This document shows positions 16,676 through 17,210 of a stretch of 17,210 nt of DNA, one piece after another (within the stretch, counting starts at the first letter, position 1; each line of letters starts with the position of its first letter). Made by a program: the position numbers and the translations under genes. The stretch is from Candidatus Altimarinota bacterium (GTDB lineage: Bacteria; Patescibacteriota; Gracilibacteria; BD1-5; UBA2023): positions 1 through 17,210 of the forward strand of contig SSGK01000039.1 in the NCBI GenBank assembly GCA_008015855.1, given 5' to 3'. The notes under the pieces were generated by a model. It saw only the letters and a program-made list of their open reading frames with translations. It was not told the DNA's origin and ran no database searches.

Positions 16676-17210
16676 ATGACTTGGTTTTCCAGAATCATAT
16701 GCTTATGTGGAATATATATGTACTCATATATAGGAGCTGTTTATTGAGCTCCTTTTTTTATGGAGATATATCCCAATACTCCGGATGATGCGAATGAAGA
16801 ATATGTCATTCTTGCGAATGATATGTGTGAGGACGTATGATTGGATGGGTGGATATTTTCTGACCTTTCCGGCAAGAATTATGTGTTTTGAAATAAAATC
16901 ATCTCCGCTTGATCTGGATTAAAGATATATCGATCCGAGAGTCGAATACTTCTTAATAATGAGAATGAAGAAATATATCTGAAAAACCCGAGCGGTGAAA
17001 TTGTTGATGCTTTTGTATATACAACTTCTGTAAAATGAAGCGTCATTGTTCGGCCTGATAAGATTCGCGCAAATTGTAGTGAATCTTCTTATGAAGATTC
17101 TACCTCAACCGGAACGGAAACCTCAACCGGAACGGAAACCTCAACCGGAACGGAAACCTCAACCGGAACGGAAACCTCAACCGGAACGGAAACCTCAACC
17201 GGAACGGAAA
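16676..17210 (+). CDS. Exported lamin-tail-domain (LTD) protein with TSTGTE repeats (3' end outside window)
   Basis: The frame is open from ATG 16676 to the window end (178 residues visible). Residues 1-25 look like a signal peptide: basic/hydrophobic MTWFSRIICLCGIYMYSYIG followed by AVY-G-A, with a TGA read as Gly just before the likely cleavage site. Residues about 29-133 form a lamin-tail domain: MEIYPNTPDDANEEYVIL, LDGWIFSDLSGKNYVF, KIISAGSGLKIYRSESRILL, and LKNPSGEIVDAFVY. In bacteria LTDs occur in exported, often surface or matrix-associated proteins. Then begins a Thr/Ser/Gly/Glu repeat. TGA-Gly codons: 16745 plus four in the LTD (before LDGW, in VF-G-NK, in SA-G-SG and in VK-G-SV). 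A downstream ATG at 16760 would drop the signal peptide, so 16676 is preferred. Confidence 0.85.
17102..17209 (+). repeat. Six perfect 18-bp tandem repeats coding TSTGTE, continuing past the window
   Basis: The unit ACCTCAACCGGAACGGAA is repeated identically six times, and base 17210 starts a seventh. It encodes the hexapeptide T-S-T-G-T-E in the lamin-tail frame. Identity at every base, including third codon positions, suggests recent expansion or homogenisation and a length-variable linker. Confidence 0.97.

Noticed and set aside
1..17210. UGA read as tryptophan (code 4)
   Set aside because: TGG is used at conserved Trp sites (e.g. GTWGG in MurB, NPWSKG in YidD), while TGA falls on conserved Gly sites and alternates with GGN in the pentapeptide repeat.
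17102..17210. CRISPR-like array
   Set aside because: The 18-bp units are directly adjacent with no spacers and keep the reading frame of the lamin-tail gene.

Overview
This window comes from a bacterium that reads UGA as glycine (genetic code 25, used by Gracilibacteria/BD1-5 and Absconditabacteria/SR1 of the Candidate Phyla Radiation). Under the standard code nearly every gene breaks at TGA. With TGA = Gly, twelve genes become continuous, and TGA falls on conserved glycines of well-known families (MurB, YidD, NicO, DUF1501, nucleoside phosphorylase). These twelve genes contain about 73 in-frame TGA codons by my hand count. The complete ones all stop at TAA or TAG. I cannot separate Gracilibacteria from SR1 by eye.

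Layout. 1-1218 (+): the end of a UDP-glucose 4-epimerase gene and murB, closed by a hairpin terminator. 1231-4195 (-): an operon of an unrecognised 388-aa protein, a membrane-anchored VWA protein and a TPR/BatC-like protein. 4309-5741 (-): a three-gene cassette (J-domain protein, 134-aa and 238-aa unknowns) that differs from everything around it: no TGA-Gly codons, higher GC, strong Shine-Dalgarno sequences, and a TGA that appears to act as a stop in an ATGA start/stop overlap. 5911-6922 (+): a nucleoside-phosphorylase-like protein overlapping yidD. 6991-8550 (+): a 519-aa membrane protein with two double-cysteine zinc-ribbon units. 8579-14023 (-): one 1,814-aa secreted protein fusing DUF1800, DUF1501, an Ig-like region, an 18-copy Thr/Asn/Gly pentapeptide linker and two SH3-like domains. 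14034-15488 (-): a NicO-family metal transporter with an exported N-terminal domain and thrombospondin type-3-like calcium motifs. 15639-16622 (+): a spore-photoproduct-lyase-like radical SAM protein. 16676-17210 (+): an exported lamin-tail-domain protein that runs off the window inside perfect 18-bp repeats.

The organism looks compact and rich in exported proteins. Convergent gene pairs share bidirectional terminators that overlap coding ends, several genes start a few bases after a -10-like box with no Shine-Dalgarno, and exported proteins carry Gly/Ser/Thr/Asn linkers. The most interesting signal is the standard-code-like cassette inside a recoded genome, a candidate recent acquisition. 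Second is the giant DUF1800-DUF1501 fusion in an apparent operon with a NicO transporter.
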